DNA of 64,000 nt, taken from Chondrilla cf. caribensis (Eukaryota > Porifera > Demospongiae > Chondrillida > Chondrillidae). Below the pieces are notes generated by a model. It saw only the letters and a list, made by a program, of their open reading frames with translations, was not told where the DNA came from and did not search any database. The first letter of the stretch is position 1; each line of letters starts with the position of its first letter. Where the stretch lies: the NCBI GenBank assembly GCA_964020155.1, contig OZ026555.1:3239795-3303794 (forward strand), in the 5' to 3' direction. The position numbers and the translations under genes were made by a program. Of this stretch, positions 1 to 12,331 are shown in pieces.

Positions 1-296
1 GAATAATTGATATCAATTGTACTAGTGTAATCACTGTTAACTTTTAACAATTAATATTGACATAATTCACCAATACTGAAACAGTACCACAAGTTGTTCT
101 TGAGTACAAAGATTGAGTACAAAATTTACAAAAAATACTTTATAAAATAATTTTTCAATTTGTCTTTAAGTGACATAAAGTTAAGCTGAGAGTCAAGGTT
201 GATTGAGAATTGTCAATGCCAAATGACATACATAATAAGTGAAAGGAGTGTCTGAGTTTGCAAGAATGAATGTGCTTGCAGGTGTACGTTAGCAGG

Positions 297-1223
297 TTAT
301 GCTGATGAAAATGATGCTTCTGATGAGTCCGACAGAGGAGATGCGAGCGAAGGACAATAACTCGGGGACAAGGGGTCTTCAAGACTTTGAAGCGACTCCA
401 ATCGCTTCCTCGGCCTAGCTACAGCCCCCTTTGCCTTCTTCTCCCTCGTCTTCTTGGGCTTGGAATGGATTTTAATGTGCTTTGAAAGGTGATCTGATCT
501 GGAAAATTTCTTCCCACAAATTTCACATTCGTAAGGTTTGTATCCCGTGTGCGATCGCTCGTGCCTAGCCAACTCGTCAGAGCGCGAGAATCTCCAAGTA
601 CACCCGGGCCAGGTGCAGGCGAAGGGTCTCTCTCCAGTGTGCCTCCTCATGTGGGCTCGAAGATGAGAATTCTTTGCATACGTCTTCCCGCATTCAGGAT
701 AAGGACACAGAAAGCTTCTAGCCTGTTCGCCACCGATTATCGAAGGATGTAAATGGGGCAGGTTATCCGGCCGTATACGTCTTCGAACCGCCTTTATCCG
801 CGTTGTGGTCCTTCTGCGTTTTGGGGAAATTTTCTCTTCGGGCTCTTGTGAGGCTTCCTCCTTATCAATGGGGGCTTTCATTATCCACTCCAAAGCGCTG
901 TTATCCCGCGGCATGGCTGGCTTCTGGTCACACCAAGCATTATCGTTTACAGTAATGGTGGTCGGTAAAGTAGTTGATTCTGTCAAGAAAGGATCCAACA
1001 TTCCGTCGAAAAGCGAAGACTCCATGTTCACGTCCAGCGAGTGAGGGATAAAGTGACAGTCGTGGTTGCAAACGGTCGAGCTCAGGTAGGGATCGTCTTC
1101 ATTCGTGCTGCAGATCAAGCAGAAATTCTTGACGCCGTGTTGCAAATAGCTGTACACTCCACCGCACGAGTGAGCCGGGATCGGGACGGGATAGATGGTT
1201 TCTATCGTGGTACAGTAGCTCAT
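297..1223 (-). CDS. KLF/Sp-family C2H2 zinc-finger transcription factor
   Basis: Intronless frame of 308 residues starting at the ATG at 1221-1223. Three tandem C2H2 fingers occupy roughly residues 165-255: fingers 1 and 2 use C-x4-C and finger 3 uses C-x2-C, with TGERPF and TGYKPY linkers. The recognition helices [16 protein letters not shown] and RSDHLSKH are the KLF/Sp signature, so the protein should bind GC or CACCC boxes in the nucleus. A basic stretch ([16 protein letters not shown]) precedes the fingers and a lysine-rich, serine-rich tail follows. I see no Sp-type Btd box (CxCPxC), which leans toward KLF. EGR is less likely because its fingers are spaced differently. The N-terminal half is not recognisable. 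The assignment to the superfamily is firm; the subfamily is not. A TATA-like box lies 58 bp upstream. Confidence 0.9.
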   Translation of the reverse strand: MSYCTTIETIYPVPIPAHSCGGVYSYLQHGVKNFCLICSTNEDDPYLSSTVCNHDCHFIPHSLDVNMESSLFDGMLDPFLTESTTLPTTITVNDNAWCDQKPAMPRDNSALEWIMKAPIDKEEASQEPEEKISPKRRRTTTRIKAVRRRIRPDNLPHLHPSIIGGEQARSFLCPYPECGKTYAKNSHLRAHMRRHTGERPFACTWPGCTWRFSRSDELARHERSHTGYKPYECEICGKKFSRSDHLSKHIKIHSKPKKTREKKAKGAVARPRKRLESLQSLEDPLSPSYCPSLASPLSDSSEASFSSA

Positions 1224-1280
1224 ACCTGCTAACTACTGGAAGATGAATGCAGAATAGCGTTTATTTGAACGAGCTCTTGA

Positions 1281-1287
1281 ATTTATA
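1281..1287 (-). promoter_or_regulatory. TATA-like box upstream of the KLF/Sp gene
   Basis: On the minus strand the sequence reads TATAAAT, ending 58 bp before the ATG at 1223. The position suits a core promoter. It lies in the 251-bp gap between this gene and the 3' end of GPKOW, which runs in the same direction. The only support is motif and position. Confidence 0.45.
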
Positions 1288-1474
1288 ACGAAATTCATCA
1301 GCTAAACTGGCCAATCAGAAAGGTGACCTATACCTGGAGGAATGCGGTACCCGCCTAAAGTTCGATCATGAATATCGTTAAGCGCAATGATACCGCCATT
1401 CTTGGGTCGTTCACACAGACACACTGATTAAATAAAAACACCAACACCACGCGTGCAATATACGTACCAGAATC

Positions 1475-2997
1475 TTATTCATTGTGAGTAACACATTCAC
1501 AAATATTATCATAGTGAAAATGTTTAATGTTACCAGAACCTAAATCCAATAATGCCCTTTGTTTGGAGCGAGACTTTTCTATTAACGTTGCAATCTACAT
1601 AGAAGGGCACAAAATTGTTGTGAGACATAATAGTAATCTTATTGGAGGGATGTGATCATTATTTTTACAATCATCCTATGTGCAGGCTTTTGGGATTAAT
1701 AATTACCAATTAAAGCCTATCATGAGGATGTTATACAAAAATGTAAGTCACAACACAGCATATTGGTAACAACAATTTAATCCTGTGGCTACACATGCAT
1801 AACTATCATGTTTCCGATGGACCACGAATGTTCTATTACATAGTTTAGTAGAATATAATACCAGGTGTATCCAAACATGAGTTAGTTTCAACAACTATCA
1901 CCACTTCATATTTCAGATACAGCCTCATCTCTTTAGGTCAAAATTGTTTATAATGACAATCTGCTTATAACACATAATTACGTACATGGCAATTGTACTG
2001 GTTGTGATAGCAGTCTGGTTACAATGAGAGAGTTAATAATCAAGAACCAAGGGTGATAGTGCAGATTACAACTTATATCAAGTACAAGCACACACTCCTA
2101 CCCTACAGGCAGTGGAGAAGTTAGTAAACACAGTAATGGTGAAATAGTCACGAGTTATCACTCTCCACACACTTTGTGGCGAATATACCTTTCCTCTGTG
2201 TTGTCCTAAGACAATCATCACCAGTGAGTTGACCTGTCTTGGTATTACTGTTTCCAGCATGGAGCAGTGGACACCTGTGCAAGAGACCCACACACAAGTT
2301 GAGAGCCAGCTCAACAGTGCAGTGGTACTCATTCAACGTACCTTCCAGCAACTGCCCATCATCAGTCTTGCACACACAAAATTCAGGAGTGATAACATCA
2401 ATGATGAGAACCTATTATAAAGAATTATGCAACTTTTCAATGTAATGTGATGCATAATTTACAGATAGGTAGCATAGCCTTCCAGAAAGACTGACCTACA
2501 CGTGCATGATGGCCACACACAGACTGGGTAATTATTGATATTCATTAGGTGTTATGTAAACATGCACACTGCAGGTGTGGTCTCCCGTAGCTGTTGTCTT
2601 ATTGGTGCACAAATATGGTCAATCACATCCAACAGGTGAATGAACGGCTCTCACTCACTCACTCACTCACTCACTCACTCTCTCTCTCTCTCTCTCTCGT
2701 GTGTGTGTGTGTTCACGTGTGCATGCATAGGTATGAGAATGCATGCACACAGGCTTCTATATGTTCAGCTTTAATCTCGTAATAGTGATGGTCGAAACTT
2801 TTAAATGACAATACATATTACACACAGTCAATCACAGACAACAGGTATGTGTGTGTGTGTGTCACAACAAGTACAACAACATTTGTAAAAGGCTTTCATG
2901 TATGTCAAGTAACTACCAATCATTTTGTTGGCATGCATGGTAGATAACGTGTTATACAGGTATACATGTATGTACATGAACAAACAGTAAGAGTGTT

Positions 2998-3059
<62 letters not shown>

Positions 3060-6000
3060 ACTGCTCAACCCACTCTGAACACAAACACCACACAGTGTTA
3101 ATTAGTCAGTGAATACATCTAATCAACATATTATATAAGATATACACACACATGATACTTATTATCCATACTATAATGAAGTATCAGAAGGCATGAGAAC
3201 CATCAATTGGAGCTGTTGCTAAGTAGATGATCACAAATACCATGACAGTATATACATGTGTGTGTGCACATACCTTTTGATTATAATAAATTCCATTGTG
3301 AAACTTCTGATCAATCATGCGAACTCGCAGATTTGGAAACAACCATGGTACTTCATCAGGCTCACTAGATACACAGGGTTTGGATGTTTTTTTTATTTTC
3401 TGCTCTCTGCTTTCAGCTATTGACAGTGGGGTATCTTGTGATGGTCTAGACCTGTACACAACAGGACAAGGTTGCTTGAGTGGTGGGAAGTGAGTGATGG
3501 AGCACCAACAGACACACAGCCAGCCACTACTGGTGGTGACCCCTAATTGTGGACAGCTATCACCAAAACAATGTAATACCCACTCCACCACAGCATGACT
3601 CCTACACTGTCAGCAGTCCTATGGCTCCTAATGTAGATAACAGTTAACATAGGCTGGGCCTAATGCAGGAAGGAGTGTACACTATGTGCACGCTATAAAG
3701 GTATATACAGGTATGTTGGTGTAGCTTCTTGTATCAATTTGTTGTTTTTGTGGGTCAAGATATCCTTAACAATCACACAAACTTTCCATTTATAATATTG
3801 ATTTCCATGTGTTCTTACCTGTCCAGTGATGCTGTACATACAGTATTCCATCCCAGCGGGTGCATTTGAATACATGCAAGCACATATACAAATCAAGTAT
3901 ATAGTGTTATAACTACAGTATGTGGGTCAGCAAAGCACTAGCTACAAAAACCAAAAACAGTCATTTCCACTTACTTTGAATCTGATTTATGGTGTTTTCT
4001 CTTCGTTGGGAGACGAACACTATGGTCTTGTCTCATAGAGCTCTCCCCTGGATAGGCGGCAAGGTAACTCAGACTGACTTACATATGAACACTGTCTGTT
4101 CACAGTGTGCACAATATTGAATATGTACAGACCTACGGTGGTACCTGTCTTAATGGCCACCTCTACACAAAGACCACCTGTCCTAGGTGACCATTGTTGG
4201 ACTATCCACTATGTTCACTCAACTACAGTAAAGCATCACTGCATAAAACCACCTGTCTACAGAGGACACTTCTTCCTGGTCCCTTGAGTGGTCTTTGTAT
4301 ACAGGTTTCACTGTACATACTGTATGTACATGGTGTACAGTATGCATACTACCAATGTATACACATGCACATACACACGTATGTAAGTACATTACATACA
4401 ACATGCATACTCCCATACATATACACATCTACAAATGTACGTGGGTACATACAGTATGTACTGTATATTGTGACATTGCAATATACGTGTCCACATGTGC
4501 GTGTGTGTGTGTATGTGTGTGTGTGTATGTACACCATCTACGTGTGTACCTGTATGCTGCTGTGGTGACGTGAGAGTAGTGTGCATTGGTTCTTCAATGG
4601 TATCACATCGTCCAACAACATGCCCATAGGAAATTGTGATTTATTAGCCTTTACCGGTTACTAACCCACATACATCAGGATATGACCACGTGCCTACACA
4701 GTACAGTATGTACAGGACGCATATACAGTATACATGTACCATATGTATGAATAGTACACAATTTTGCTGATGGTTGTCGTCAGGGTACTTTGCTATCAAT
4801 GTGTAGTATGACTTGCTTAATACTGTAAGTACATTGAATGGCACACCAAATCTGTACTTCTTATCAGAGGTACTAAAAGTTAGTATCGGTTGACAAAGAG
4901 TACTTGAGCTAGGGACCATGTAAAGTGTATGTATTGACAAAAGGTACGCACTAACCAGGGTACTCACTGAGCAAGTTGCACTGCCTCAAGGAACCAATCA
5001 GGCCACATGTATTGATAATTAACAGACATACAGGTCACTGTCTGAAAATTACAGATAACATTTCATGAATATTCATAACGAATATGTACCTTCAGGAGAC
5101 ACATAACATATGTACTTATTCACAATAATACAGTACATATGTAGACATATTATATGTTTGGGGAATAGACACATTCTTGCAAATACATACAGTTTTTAAA
5201 CACAAAAGTGCATATCTACTGTAGATACTACATCATCTTGACAAGAAGGCCTGTGGCTCCAACTCAGGAAATGTACAAACTGGCAAAATCCACTGTATTC
5301 CCGTGTACTGTATGTACTGCACGCACTATAGGCAGGTACGTATGTGACTCCACTCCTGACACAGAGTGTAGATAGTAGTTTCCTATAGGGTATCATCATC
5401 TTGGTATTAGCTAATTATCTGATTCAATGTTGTGACACAAAGGAAGATTCCAGACAATTAAACCCATTGAACAGTATGTAAACAAGAGAGAAGGAGATCT
5501 AATACAGAATGTACCATGTTCCAAGGAACAACTGATAACTGAGTACTGTACATAGCAATCAGGAATATGTACATATATGTACAGTACTGCTGTTTATAAT
5601 ATGTAAGGAAGTTGAGTCAAAGAAATATAGTAGAAACCCACTGAGACAAACCCTGGTAAGGGAAAGCCACCTTTTGAGTTCTGGTTGGGTATTAGTGAAC
5701 ATAACACAGTGAGGAAGTCCTGATGATAAGAACATCCGATAACAAGAACTGATTTTGTGGGTCTCTTACAGTACGTCTCAACAAATTCCTACTGCATGCA
5801 TGTACTACATGGACTCTACATTCAATAATACATTAGCGTTGTAAAAGGTATTCAACATTTTAACCCCCAAACATAGCTGTAATGCACTGTATGTACAGTA
5901 CATACATACGTATGTACAAAAGTCATCCAAACATTGAAACAGTAGACAAAATGCACACTACATTTGATGCATTACGTATTCTAATCTACAGGTACTAGCA

Positions 6001-9000
6001 AACTCACCACTGGCAGGCCTCTTCCTGTTCCTTGCAAACTCCTCTGGGGACACCAACTGTAGATTATCTTTACTAAAAGACAACACCTAGCCACAGAGGA
6101 GAGGAAGGCACAGAGGAATCACATAGCAATCTCAACCAAAGCCATCATGATGCACATGAATGGATACATGCCCCCCTCCCCTGTACCAGGGTTACCACTA
6201 GTCCACACTCCCACCACCCGCAAGACAGCATTCCATGGCACATATATGAACAGAGACATCCAACAACACATTTCACTTCATCATTCATCCATTTCAATAC
6301 AGGGGATGGCAAAGCAGCAACAAGTAACTGAACTATAACACATACAGCACCACAGGGCAGTACAGTGTGGGAAAAAAGTGAAGTTTCTCGCTAACATTCA
6401 CACAGTAAAAAAATTACATACAAATCTGATGCAGTACAACAGGCTTATAGAGTACCCTGCTTATAGTAAATACTCTTGGTTAGTACACACTCATGTTTAG
6501 TGCGTGCATATTCCTGGGTAGTACATACTCCTGGATAATACGTACCCCCGGATAGTACATACATACTCCTGGTTAGTGCACACTCCTGGTTAGTACATAC
6601 TCCTGGTTAGTACACACTCCTGGTTAGTAAATACTCCTGGTTAGTACACACTCCTGGTTAGTAAATACTCCTGGTTAGTACACACTCCTGGTTAGTAAAT
6701 ACTCCAGGCTAGTGCATACTCATGGTTAGTACATACTCCTGGTTAGTACACTGTACTGGTGATGAGTACCTCTGATAGGTACAAGAGTACACTGTTTAGT
6801 ACATATTTTGGTGTGTCCTTCAAGGTACTTACCAAACAGGTTGGGCTGCAGCTATTTTTGTGCTGCCTTGCTACTAAATGAGACATTTTTATTATCATAA
6901 GACATTGAGAACAACAAACCACAAATTCCCCAAAACAACCATCTTGTGTTTCAATGTATAAACAACAACAATGATAGCATTTTTCATACGACAACACATT
7001 ATATCATATCTTGTGTAATGCTGATGTAGATCAATAACAGGATGACATGCACAGGTCACATGCTGACCAATATGGAGGTGACTCCATAGTACATCATATT
7101 CTTACATGTAGTCAATCTCGCTAACAGGTGGCTAACAGGTGTTTGCCTACCCAATAGAATAACACTCAAATACAGTTCAGTGATGACGTGGGTACACATC
7201 TATTGAATATTACATTCCAAAGTTAAGAACACATGCATGTAATACCATTGTAAACAAGTGAGGTCTTATCAATTTTATAGTACCCACACAAATGGAGAGG
7301 TTTACAATGTATTGGATGTATACATGTACGTACCTGTTCATTGATTCCTAGTTCAAGAGTGACTTTGTTACTCACTTCATTGGCGTGTAGGATCTGCATA
7401 AAGTATACACAATAGCAGGAATAGCTTCCATTAGCACTGGGTGTCAAAAAGAGCACCATTTTCTGTAAGGTCTGGACATTGGCCAGAGAGGTCTCAACAG
7501 ATATTCATAAGGGAACAATGTATTGTAAAGAGGTTATCAATGAATAAACTCATGAATATCATGAAACAAACATGCCACACACAAGTGAGGGTAAAGGTAA
7601 ATTCGGCACTTTTTGGTATGTAAAATGGTTTGTTTCTTCTGGTGGGTACACAGTTAGGTCTTACCTTGCCATATAGCCCATGATGAGCTCCAGACAACAC
7701 ACAGGCAAAGTTCCCTTCCACAAAACCTACAAACATACAATAGTCTGACTTCATTAGAATTCATTGGAGACAACATGTTTATTTGTGCAGTCTTGGATGT
7801 AGGCAGTGCCTATGCACTCAGGTTATGCCAACTATGAATATCATTAATGCAGGAACTAAACATATTCATTGCATATACATAGTTTGAAATCACACACATT
7901 CAATGGGATGTTACTAAAGATAGACAAAACCATAAACAGAGGATATGTTTGGGGTAACTATGACAACCCCTATAAACTACAGCCAATTGTTGCAACAAGT
8001 GGATGGCACGAGTTGTTACTTCATCTTAGGAGAATCCTCCAGACCAAACATGGCCAATTTTCCATGAGAGTACACAGTGATTTCAATACAAAACAACAGA
8101 ACTCCTCCAGGCAGTGGTAAATCATCAACATCACATTGGCTGTTTACTGCAACAGGTCACAGTTATGATGAAAACTGGAGTGTTGCACCAGATTACTGTG
8201 TGTGGTGTACAGAGTGCACTTGTACTCAGCCAAACTGAAGTCATGGAAGGATCATCACAGGTAGTTAGACACAGTACATAGAGCATAGTTCACTGGGCAC
8301 ATTGCTAATTACGTATATCTGCAGTCTATTGGTAGTGGTGGTCTTGAAATACAGATGACTGAGAAGATGATGCATGGGATGGTGTGAGGGTCTGTGTGCT
8401 GGCAGCTAACACATATCTCAGAATGATCACGGGGAAGCATGTTTTATTCAGAAGGGAATGTGGGATGTGGATATGTACAACAATCACAAATTGCAAGGAA
8501 TAAAGTATTTGGAATATGTACTTATTACAAATTACTATGTAGAGCATGAAAAAAGAAACATTTTTAAAATTCAATGGATTTTGAATAGTAATTTCTGGCA
8601 TTGAAGTATGACATTGGAGAGACATCCGTATGCATGCAAGTGATTAATATTCGAGTGGAGGAGACAAAAGTGGGTGAACATGCATGCACCTGCCTAGACA
8701 TGCCAACAGGTGTGCACGAATACATAATGTGAGTTCACTACACTGCACCTTCAGGCCTCTGCTCTGGGACCTCCTCATCCAGTCCCTTGTAGAACCGCAT
8801 TCTACCATCTTTGTCCTTGAATACACTCCTGGGCTATGTGAAGGTTTATGCATATGTACACACGCATATAAAGACACTGGTTCTTATGCATTTGGGAGTA
8901 CTGTACATTTCTACATGTATACACACACTACATTGCACACGTGGGAATAATTATCTAATCCAGATCTCTCCCCATAGCCTCTTTATTTCACATACCATAC

Positions 9001-10538
9001 ACATCTAGGCTGGATGACAGTCTGTGCATATGAATGTATGGACGTGAACAAAGATGCTGTTTTTTATGTCTTTGGGGTTTCCGTGTATTTGCATATTAGT
9101 ACACACGATATTGTACTTAAAATGTGAAATATGTTGTAATCCAGGTTTTTCACCAGAGCTTCTCTCCATATGAATTCCATATATGACACAATACTGATAC
9201 TGAATTTTATATAAACGAAATTGACTTGTGCATAAAGGCACAATTTGGATCGAGGATTCCAAGGTTAAACCGAAGTGCATTTCCTTACTGCTTGCAGAGC
9301 ACTGATAGTGTCTAAGTATCGTTTCGTGGTTCTAGTAAATAATATACACAACATACCTTTGGAGGTTCATCCCCAGGTTTCCGCTTCACCCCACCCATCT
9401 TAGCAAGTTTCTCCTCAGCTCCAAGTCCCCTCCCTTGAGCTCGAGGCATCAGTTCAATTGGCTCCACTAAACTGACAAGGGATAAGGTTGAGACACACAG
9501 GAGTATCTAGAAATACACCTGGAGATATCCACATATTCATGATCATAGGCAATACAGTGAAGCTACATACTGTACCTCACCTTATTGTATGTCCATAATC
9601 ATAGATACTACATGCACCACACACATCAACGACATACACTACATGCACATACGTACATACATACTGTAAAACACAGTGATGTACACACGTCATGACCAAA
9701 GGCATACTTACACATACAACACACATACATATCAAATCAATTAATGGTTTTCATGAGCACATAGATATGTATCTATGTTCAGCAGTTCGATCACGATGAT
9801 TCGTGTGATGAGACAATCTCTCTTATAATACTACTTTATCAGAGTCTTTGTTGGTTTAATATGACAGGTACCACTGTATGTACATACAGTACATAATGAC
9901 ACAATGAAGGAAATATAGCATGTACGTACACCATGGGGACATACCTACATATCTAAATGAACCACAATCAAGGACATGTGTACAGTACACTTCAAATTTT
10001 CAAGGATAATACATCCAGTGCACACAGCACACCACAGACCCTACCCTTTATTGGTCTTGCCAATTGCCTCTCCTTTCTTCCACCCCATTCCTCTCAGCAT
10101 GGCTTCACCAAATTTCCCAATAGGTAGCTCTTCGTATTCTTGAAGTGTGCTCTATCACGTTGAACACAACCAGTGAAAGACAGTAGAATTGTCCTATACC
10201 CTCAGGGCAATATGTCACACCTAAAATACAGCACTCAGTAAAAGAACACATGAATCAGCAATTATCAGAACCACTTGGTTAAGTGTGTCCCTACTCTTTT
10301 GCCATGTGGTCAAGTGCTGAACGAGACCTTACACATTACAAATAGTAAACATGTGCTGTACATACGTACATGTACTGTAAGTATGTACCAGGATGCAGTC
10401 ATGTACGTAAATAGCCTGGTGCTGCGTATTTTACCATAAGATACAGTATGTACAATGTAGTGTACACAAAACACACTAAATAATGTAGAATTATACAAGA
10501 TGCACCCACCCACACTCACATCCACACACAGACACACA

Positions 10539-10594
<56 letters not shown>

Positions 10595-12081
10595 GAAGTC
10601 AGCCCTAGCATTTGAGTATGCCACTATTAACATACCGATTCTGGTCTAAGATCAACATCTGCTAATTCATCATCTTCTCTCCCTTCGATTGGTGGAGGCT
10701 TGTTCCTCAAGAGAAGGGGAACACGAAGGTCCTCCTCTGACTCCCCTTTCTCCTTACATTCTTCAAGATCTGCACAAGTGGATAAGTGGGTAAGTCTCAT
10801 CAGCAAATCTCTGTCCTCAGGAATCAATTACCAACACCACACAATCCAATCCACTTGCTACCCCTCTAAGCAAGATGACAAATCTGAAAGAAGACCTATG
10901 CACATCTAGTGCAGCAGAGGATCTTTACGTACCTGGAACATGAATGACTCCCACAGTAGATACTTGACAATCAAGAATACTGTTAATTAGTGTTGCACCG
11001 ATATGGTTTTTACCGATAATCCGATTTGCCGATACTTACTAACAACCATTAGCTGATGTATTTAGCTGATCCTATAATAAAATTATATCAATTTTTGTCA
11101 CTTATGTACACTACATGTCAATGATTCATACTTGGAAAATACAACGAATTCGAACAAAGAAATCGGTAAGGAAATGCACCTGATATGCCAATATGCATAA
11201 CAACACCTATAATCGGGCAATATCCGATAGCCGATCCAATCATCGGAGCAACACTACTGTTAATATTTACTCAATAACAATATTTGTCACAAAATTGTAC
11301 AGTACACAATTAATATACCTGCTGTGTATAAAATAGCACTACAGACAACAAGATGAAATTCTTTTCAATCAAAAATCCATTAGTACTTCATCTATTTCTA
11401 TGAATTTTGTACACACACAGTTTAGCTACAATCTTGAAATGCACTTGCACTATAAGGTGCATATGTACATTTGTGCTACAATATTGCATACTTTGGACAA
11501 GTAAAGTACCTTTTAAAATGGCACTGGCAGCCTGTTCTTGAAGCTTACGGTGTTCATCATCGACCTTGGCCCCCTCACTGTTGTCCTTTGCAGTTGACAA
11601 CCTCCACACATTCTTTTTTATCAACGGTACAATATATTCACTCTTCTTCGGTTTGGGAACTGTACTGAAACACAAACGACCCGAACAGAGAAGTACACAG
11701 TGAAACAGTACAGAGAAGTAGATGTTAAAACAGTACAGATAAGCACATACTGAAACAGTACAGAGAACTACATGTTGTACTAGGGATAGAGAAGTGAGAA
11801 CATGTAGAAAGATTTAATAACTGAATTTAAACTTGCAATGACAATAAAATTCTACTAATAGCTAAGCTCACAACATGTGGAATATATCGAATCTAAGGTA
11901 TGCACTCATGTCTTTATCTTCAAGTGTCGAATAACCTTTTAATCTCTTGGTCTTCCAGAGAATGGATGAAGTCAACGTTTCTTGGTACGTCTTTTGTATT
12001 CTCTTCTGAATCACTTATTTTGATGAGTGATTTCTTTGACGCTTTCTGTGTCATAGTAAAAGAAACTCGCGGTTCCGCCAT
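1475..12081 (-). CDS. GPKOW: G-patch and KOW-motif protein GPKOW (Spp2-like spliceosome factor), 14 exons
   Basis: Joining 12081-11936, 11664-11510, 10769-10636, 10151-10045, 9471-9357, 8815-8749, 7726-7665, 7393-7334, 6086-6008, 4047-3975, 3451-3274, 2411-2342, 2274-2189 and 1594-1475 gives an unbroken frame of 483 residues (human GPKOW is about 476). All junctions are GT-AG with matching phase. Order: N-terminus with SFTMTQK and the IVPLI motif; G-patch at about 146-180 (AMLRGMGWKKGEAIG); first KOW near 250 (LSGAHHGLYGKV); a WLFPNLRVRMID segment near 370; and a C-terminal KOW-like part (VMIVLGQHRGK then IATLIEKSRSKQRALL). The family binds the helicase DHX16/Prp2 through its G-patch and acts in spliceosome activation in the nucleus. 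Introns hold microsatellites, a 17-bp tandem repeat and MITEs. The transposon insertion begins 65 bp upstream of the start codon. Confidence 0.93.
4136..4313. mobile_element. Small inverted-repeat element, pogo/Tigger-like (degraded)
   Basis: The 5' end (CGGTGGTACCTGT) and the inverted 3' end (CAGTGAAACCTGT) match with a few differences and are bounded by TA on both sides. It lies in GPKOW intron 9. It has no coding capacity. The class is assigned by the style of its termini only. Confidence 0.4.
6530..6750. repeat. Minisatellite, about 17-bp unit, in GPKOW intron 8
   Basis: About a dozen tandem copies of a unit like ACTCCTGGTTAGTACAC, alternating between GTACACA, GTACATA and GTAAATA endings. 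The alternation suggests a 34-bp higher-order unit in the middle of the array. No coding potential. Confidence 0.85.
10988..11256. mobile_element. Non-autonomous hAT-like MITE with 8-bp target duplication
   Basis: A 269-bp element with ends TAGTGTTGCACCGAT and, inverted, TAGTGTTGCTCCGAT, flanked on both sides by the 8-bp direct repeat CTGTTAAT (10980-10987 and 11257-11264). Eight-base duplications and this terminal style are typical of hAT elements. It lies in GPKOW intron 2 and encodes nothing. CCGAT-type motifs recur inside both arms. A related, degraded sequence may be present near 42100. Confidence 0.85.
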
Positions 12082-12095
12082 TTTCGTGATGTAGG

Positions 12096-12101
12096 CACGT
12101 G
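12096..12101. promoter_or_regulatory. E-box (CACGTG) 15 bp upstream of the GPKOW start codon
   Basis: The palindrome CACGTG sits in a GGCACGTGAC context between the GPKOW start and the transposon. Such boxes are common in housekeeping and bidirectional promoters. Removing the transposon would place it about 60 bp from the RTK-A ATG, so it may once have served both genes. That is inference from position. Confidence 0.4.
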
Positions 12102-12118
12102 ACTTATCATCTGATACA

Positions 12119-12138
12119 ATAGACCCAAGAGGGTCTAT
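12119..12138. repeat. 20-bp palindrome (ATAGACCC...GGGTCTAT) beside the transposon
   Basis: Two 8-bp arms (ATAGACCC and GGGTCTAT) around AAGA, flanked by the direct repeat CTGATAC (12111-12117 and 12140-12146). The right-hand repeat overlaps the transposon's left target duplication. Related palindromes lie at 27809 and 29774. Confidence 0.6.
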
Positions 12139-12146
12139 GCTGATAC
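12138..12146. repeat. Left 9-bp target-site duplication of the transposon
   Basis: TGCTGATAC immediately precedes the left end and is repeated exactly at 18233-18241 after the right end. It defines both boundaries of the element. Confidence 0.93.
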
Positions 12147-12235
12147 TAGTCTGGCGTAGCCGACCCTTGATCCGCCATTTTATTTTGTTCGGGCGGAGAA
12201 AGGGTCTGGTCTGGTCTGGAACCTATTTCTGTACC
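12147..12235 (+). repeat. Left terminal inverted repeat of the transposon
   Basis: 89 bp beginning TAGTCTGGCGTAGCCGA and ending TTTCTGTACC. It matches the reverse complement of 18144-18232 except for two adjacent bases (CG here, GA in the right repeat). It includes a GGTCT-type short tandem (GGTCTGGTCTGGTCTGG). Confidence 0.95.
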
Positions 12236-12331
12236 GGGAGGCGGAGTCGACGATGACAAATCGCAAACGTATCGCGTATTACCGTATATCTTAAGGTGGT
12301 AACTTCGCTCATGCGCAACGGCTAGCGAAGG

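Noticed and set aside
5629..5772. Possible pogo/Tigger-like element with ends near TAGTAGAAACCCAC and GTGGGTCTCTTACAG
   Set aside because: The ends match only weakly and no clear duplication is visible, so it is not listed as a feature.
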